A DNA stretch of 64,000 nt from Candidatus Poribacteria bacterium (GTDB lineage: Bacteria; Poribacteria; WGA-4E; WGA-3G), in the NCBI GenBank assembly GCA_026702755.1, contig JAPPBX010000096.1:99224-163223 (forward strand). Direction: 5' to 3'. Below, one piece after another: positions 61,666 to 64,000 of this stretch. The stretch's first letter is position 1. Each line of letters begins with the position of its first letter. Made by a program: the position numbers and the translations under genes. Under the pieces are notes generated by a model. It worked only from the letters and a program-made list of their open reading frames with translations. It did no database searches and was not told where the DNA came from.

Positions 61666-61748
61666 TGTCAGTTGTCGGTTGTCAGTACTCAGTTTAAAGA
61701 GGACCCTGATTTAACCAAGCCATCTCTTAACTGATAATTGTTAACTTG
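61666..61748. repeat. interspersed AGTTGTCAGTTGTCGG repeat block
   Basis: GAGTTGTCAGTTGTCGGTTG TCAGTACTCAGTTTAAAGAGG ... CCATCTCTTAACTGATAATTGTTAAC. It lies between the sugar isomerase and selD genes. Confidence 0.6.
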
Positions 61749-62648
61749 TTACTGCAGATCCTCCAAGACGGATTTTACGTACGCCACGCTCCTGCCATCC
61801 TGATGGAACTGATCGCCGTCGCGGATACCCTCAATCGCCAGATAGCCATCGTAGCCAGCATCAAGCACCGCCGCGATCGCGAAGCGGTAGTCGATTTCAC
61901 CATCGGGCAGCGGGACTTGGACGTAGATAGCCGTTTCCAGATCGGGTATATGTACCCGATAGAGGCTCTTGCAATGCCAATAGTTGACGTGTGGTGCAAC
62001 TGCTGTGATTGCGGCTTCACACGTCTCCTCTGGAATATCGTAGGTCCAGTAGACATTACCTAAATCCGGGTTTACGCCAACGTTCTGTGCGTCGATTAAT
62101 TCTAACAGACGGAGCGTTGACGAACTGTTGTCCGCGATTGAGTTTTGATGGATTTCTATGGAGATCTCAATGCCGAGATCCGCGGCGACAACGGCGGCTT
62201 CACTCACAGCCTTGGCAGTCCGTTTGTAGTCTTCATCATTTGCTTGGCGGCTTGATCCTTGTGAGACGGATTCACCACGATATGTGCCTTTTCCCTCTGG
62301 ATTGTCGGGGGGTGTCGTAACAGTGGAATTAACAATACCGCTGCCCATCTTCGCAGCGAAGTGAACGGCATCTATCATGCGTTGTTTGTTTGCTGCAGCG
62401 ACTTGTGGGTCCCTCGCAGCACCACCGCCACCGCGAATTGCGACGCACGGCATACCTGCGTCTTCAAGTTCTGAGCGGAGCGTCTCAGCTTCAGCGTCAG
62501 AGAGGTTCATCGCAGGAAGTTCAATTCCCTCGAATCCAATCTTGTTGACGTGTTTCAAAAACCGTTGTCTATCTGTTGTATCAGTGGGTAACGCCCCACC
62601 GTTGTAGGGATACGATGCACATCGTCTAAAAGCGTAGGCTATCTTCAT
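61749..62648 (-). CDS. sugar phosphate isomerase/epimerase-like TIM-barrel protein
   Basis: 299 residues of the xylose-isomerase-like TIM-barrel (AP endonuclease family 2) group. FEGIELPAMNLSDAEAETLRSELEDAGMPCVAIRGGG is the N-terminal block. DLGIEISIEIHQNSIADNSSSTLRLLELIDAQNVGVNPDLGNVYW supplies the Glu and Asp metal ligands. NYWHCKSLYRVH provides the His, and GYDGYLAIEGIRDGDQF the last Glu. Poribacteria and Planctomycetes carry many such proteins, acting on sugars or inositols, with substrate unknown. Its ATG overlaps the stop of the upstream HD-hydrolase gene (TAATG), so the two are translationally coupled. Confidence 0.85.
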   Translation of the reverse strand: MKIAYAFRRCASYPYNGGALPTDTTDRQRFLKHVNKIGFEGIELPAMNLSDAEAETLRSELEDAGMPCVAIRGGGGAARDPQVAAANKQRMIDAVHFAAKMGSGIVNSTVTTPPDNPEGKGTYRGESVSQGSSRQANDEDYKRTAKAVSEAAVVAADLGIEISIEIHQNSIADNSSSTLRLLELIDAQNVGVNPDLGNVYWTYDIPEETCEAAITAVAPHVNYWHCKSLYRVHIPDLETAIYVQVPLPDGEIDYRFAIAAVLDAGYDGYLAIEGIRDGDQFHQDGRSVAYVKSVLEDLQ

Positions 62649-63361
62649 TAAGGCTCTCCTTCAAATAGGTATGCTACAGCCTGCTGAAATTCTTGAAAAA
62701 GTTGAGGGTTTAGAGCATCCATCGCCTCAGGAGTCTCCCGGGCATCATTGCTGTCGGAGGACTCTTCTTGGAGCGCGGTATCTTGGACATCGGATTGGGT
62801 ACTCACACCGTTATTCTGGTTAGATAGTGTAGCACATTCTCCGCTTTTTTGTAAAGCGGTACCTCGGTCTGAGATTGCACCGAGGATGCTGCGATAATAC
62901 CATGCTTGGTCTTCAATGCCACCGTGAAACCGATCCCACACAGTATCACCAATGACATCGTATTCTGAAATGATAGTGCGTAGATTGTGGAGTTTGTCGG
63001 CACATGTTACAATACAGACTTCAGGGCTAGCGGTTCGTAACGCTTCGATGCGTTCGGTTTTACGTGCTCGCCACCGCAACGCCTTGTTCTCCGAACACCC
63101 ATCGACGATACTTGCGATATGGTCTCCAAAACGTTCCCGAATAAATTCCAATGTCAGTTCGGTGTCTTCGACAGTATCGTGGAGGATGCCTGCAATAATC
63201 ACCGCTTCGGCGCACCCCGCTTCCATTAAAATAAGTCCAACAGCGTAAGGGTGTGTGATGTAAGGCGTGCGGGTACCTTTCCGATATTGCCCGTGGTGGG
63301 CTTCGGCGGCGACTTCTATCGCTTCTTCAATCCTGTTTTTCCCTGTTCCGTTCTGCGTCAT
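62648..63361 (-). CDS. HD-domain hydrolase of the RelA/SpoT-MESH1 type
   Basis: 237 residues. EEAIEVAAEAHHGQYRKGTRTPYITHPYAVGLILMEAG is the RelA/SpoT hydrolase-domain start (His in HPY). ILHDTVEDTELTLEFIRERFGDHIASIVDGCSE gives the HDxxED motif. VTCADKLHNLRTIISEY carries the last Asp. There is no synthetase, TGS or ACT domain, so it is a small alarmone-hydrolase-like protein (ppGpp to GDP) or a relative with another pyrophosphate substrate. The C-terminal ~65 residues are low-complexity Ser/Asp/Glu-rich. ATG 63361 is preferred to TTG 63370. Confidence 0.85.
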   Translation of the reverse strand: MTQNGTGKNRIEEAIEVAAEAHHGQYRKGTRTPYITHPYAVGLILMEAGCAEAVIIAGILHDTVEDTELTLEFIRERFGDHIASIVDGCSENKALRWRARKTERIEALRTASPEVCIVTCADKLHNLRTIISEYDVIGDTVWDRFHGGIEDQAWYYRSILGAISDRGTALQKSGECATLSNQNNGVSTQSDVQDTALQEESSDSNDARETPEAMDALNPQLFQEFQQAVAYLFEGEP

Positions 63362-63478
63362 ACTTTCCAATTGGTGCCTGTAATTGTCGTAGCTCGCTGT
63401 TAAAAAATTCGAGACTTAAAGATTTTTAAATGATACACTATTTTCAAGGCATCCGTCAAGACTTTTTTGGGTGATTTG

Positions 63479-63515
63479 GGTTATAAGTTATAAGTTATAG
63501 GTTATAAGTTAAGCC
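63479..63515. repeat. TTATAAGTTA tandem repeat
   Basis: Consecutive copies of TTATAAGTTA/TTATAGGTTA upstream of the last gene. A simpler relative of the AGTTATAAGT blocks at 42184 and 47930. Confidence 0.6.
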
Positions 63516-63596
63516 TTATAGCAGTTGGAAAGGTTTAGCATGACACAAACACTCTTAATTTATAACCATAAACCAAAAACCGAAAAGGAGCATATA

Positions 63597-63980
63597 TTGC
63601 AGAATTTCAAAAACTTAGAAGTGTGGAAAAAATCTCATGCATTAACATTAAGTGTATATGAATCAACATCCCAGTTCCCCCGCGAAGAGATATATGGATT
63701 GACAAGCCAAATTCGTCGAGCCTGTGCATCCATACCGACCAATATAGCTGAAGGGAGCGGGAGAGAAAGTGCAGCTGATTTCGCTCGTTTTCTTCAAATA
63801 GCAGTCGGATCCGCAAGCGAAACCGAGTATCTTGTTCTACTCGCTCGCGATCTGAAATACATCACCGCAGCACAGTACACCGAATTAATAGGGACAACGA
63901 TTCGCGTGAAGAAAATGCTTATCGCTTTACTAAAGCGTGTCAGAGCTAGTAGTCTGTCACATTTATATTGCTGGATATAA
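63597..63980 (+). CDS. four-helix-bundle protein (23S rRNA intervening-sequence type)
   Basis: 127 residues of the S23/IVP-like family: FKNLEVWKKSHALTLSVYESTSQFPREEIYGLTSQIRRACASIPTNIAEGSGRES is almost diagnostic (LxVWxxA...FPxEExYGLTSQxRRAaxSIPxNIAEG). ADFARFLQIAVGSASETEYLVLLARDLKYI forms the later helices. The start is TTG 63597, since AAGGAG (63585-63590) lies 6 bases before it; the longer frame to 63525 has none. Homologues occur within 23S rRNA insertions and, as here, stand-alone on chromosomes, with unknown function. Ends close to the right edge of the window. Confidence 0.88.
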   Translation: MQNFKNLEVWKKSHALTLSVYESTSQFPREEIYGLTSQIRRACASIPTNIAEGSGRESAADFARFLQIAVGSASETEYLVLLARDLKYITAAQYTELIGTTIRVKKMLIALLKRVRASSLSHLYCWI

Positions 63981-64000
63981 TTTGTTGAGTTTGATGCGTG

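Noticed and set aside
63597..63980. Four-helix-bundle protein as a sign of an rRNA intervening sequence
   Set aside because: No 23S rRNA sequence flanks it; stand-alone chromosomal copies are common.

Overview
The window looks like chromosomal DNA of a Gram-negative-type (diderm) bacterium of moderate G+C. The gene content best fits Candidatus Poribacteria or a close relative. That assignment is an inference from an LPNYPNPFNPETW-type C-terminal sorting region, oligogalacturonate-lyase-like and DUF6807 (PmoA-like) proteins, an archaeal-style glycerol-1-phosphate dehydrogenase homologue, and abundant short palindromic intergenic repeats. It is not based on a marker gene. An outer membrane is indicated by an Omp85/TamA protein, a giant TamB, a heptosyltransferase and a beta-barrel protein. 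I found no rRNA, tRNA, CRISPR array, transposase or prophage.

Layout. 1-4.6 kb: edge-truncated lectin-like exported protein, FMN reductase, RNase HIII, ThiI, heptosyltransferase. 4.6-8 kb (minus): dipeptidase, G1P-dehydrogenase-like enzyme, oligogalacturonate-lyase-like propeller. 8.2-12 kb: PP2C phosphatase, then the nadD-yacG-yqeK-rsfS cluster and a SIS protein (minus). 12.4-24 kb: accessory surface and catabolic region with a tiny hypothetical gene, a 1050-residue LRR surface protein, an enolase-superfamily enzyme, an aldo-keto reductase coupled to a frame-disrupted beta-barrel gene, and a peptide ABC binding protein with permease. 24-27.3 kb: aquaporin, two Hsp20 chaperones behind three sigma-54-like promoters, and uridine kinase. 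27.4-31.8 kb: DAHP synthase behind a Tyr/Phe-rich leader peptide and terminator, then leuA and a methyltransferase. 31.9-44.4 kb: cupin-pepA, a VOC protein, a selenocysteine formate dehydrogenase, two BMP-family binding proteins, and the divergent DUF6807-ATPase-permease-permease importer operon. 44.6-58.9 kb (minus): xseA-xseB-dxs-tlyA-tamB-tamA. 59-64 kb: YmdB-type phosphodiesterase, pyrE, selD (itself with in-frame UGA), a sugar isomerase, an HD hydrolase and a four-helix-bundle protein.

Links between genes. SelD supplies selenophosphate for the selenocysteine in the formate dehydrogenase, and both genes must be read through a UGA codon. The two BMP binding proteins probably feed the nearby ATPase/permease operon. 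TamA and TamB form an envelope assembly pair.

The most distinctive observations are: (i) a probable Tyr/Phe-codon attenuator in front of a type I-beta DAHP synthase, with leader peptide, competing hairpins and terminator all visible; (ii) families of short palindromic repeats that occur both between genes and in frame inside genes (dipeptidase, tamB twice, tlyA, ABC ATPase), reminiscent of Rickettsia palindromic elements; (iii) two UGA-interrupted selenoprotein genes that simple ORF calling truncates; and (iv) three tandem sigma-54-type promoter motifs upstream of hsp20.
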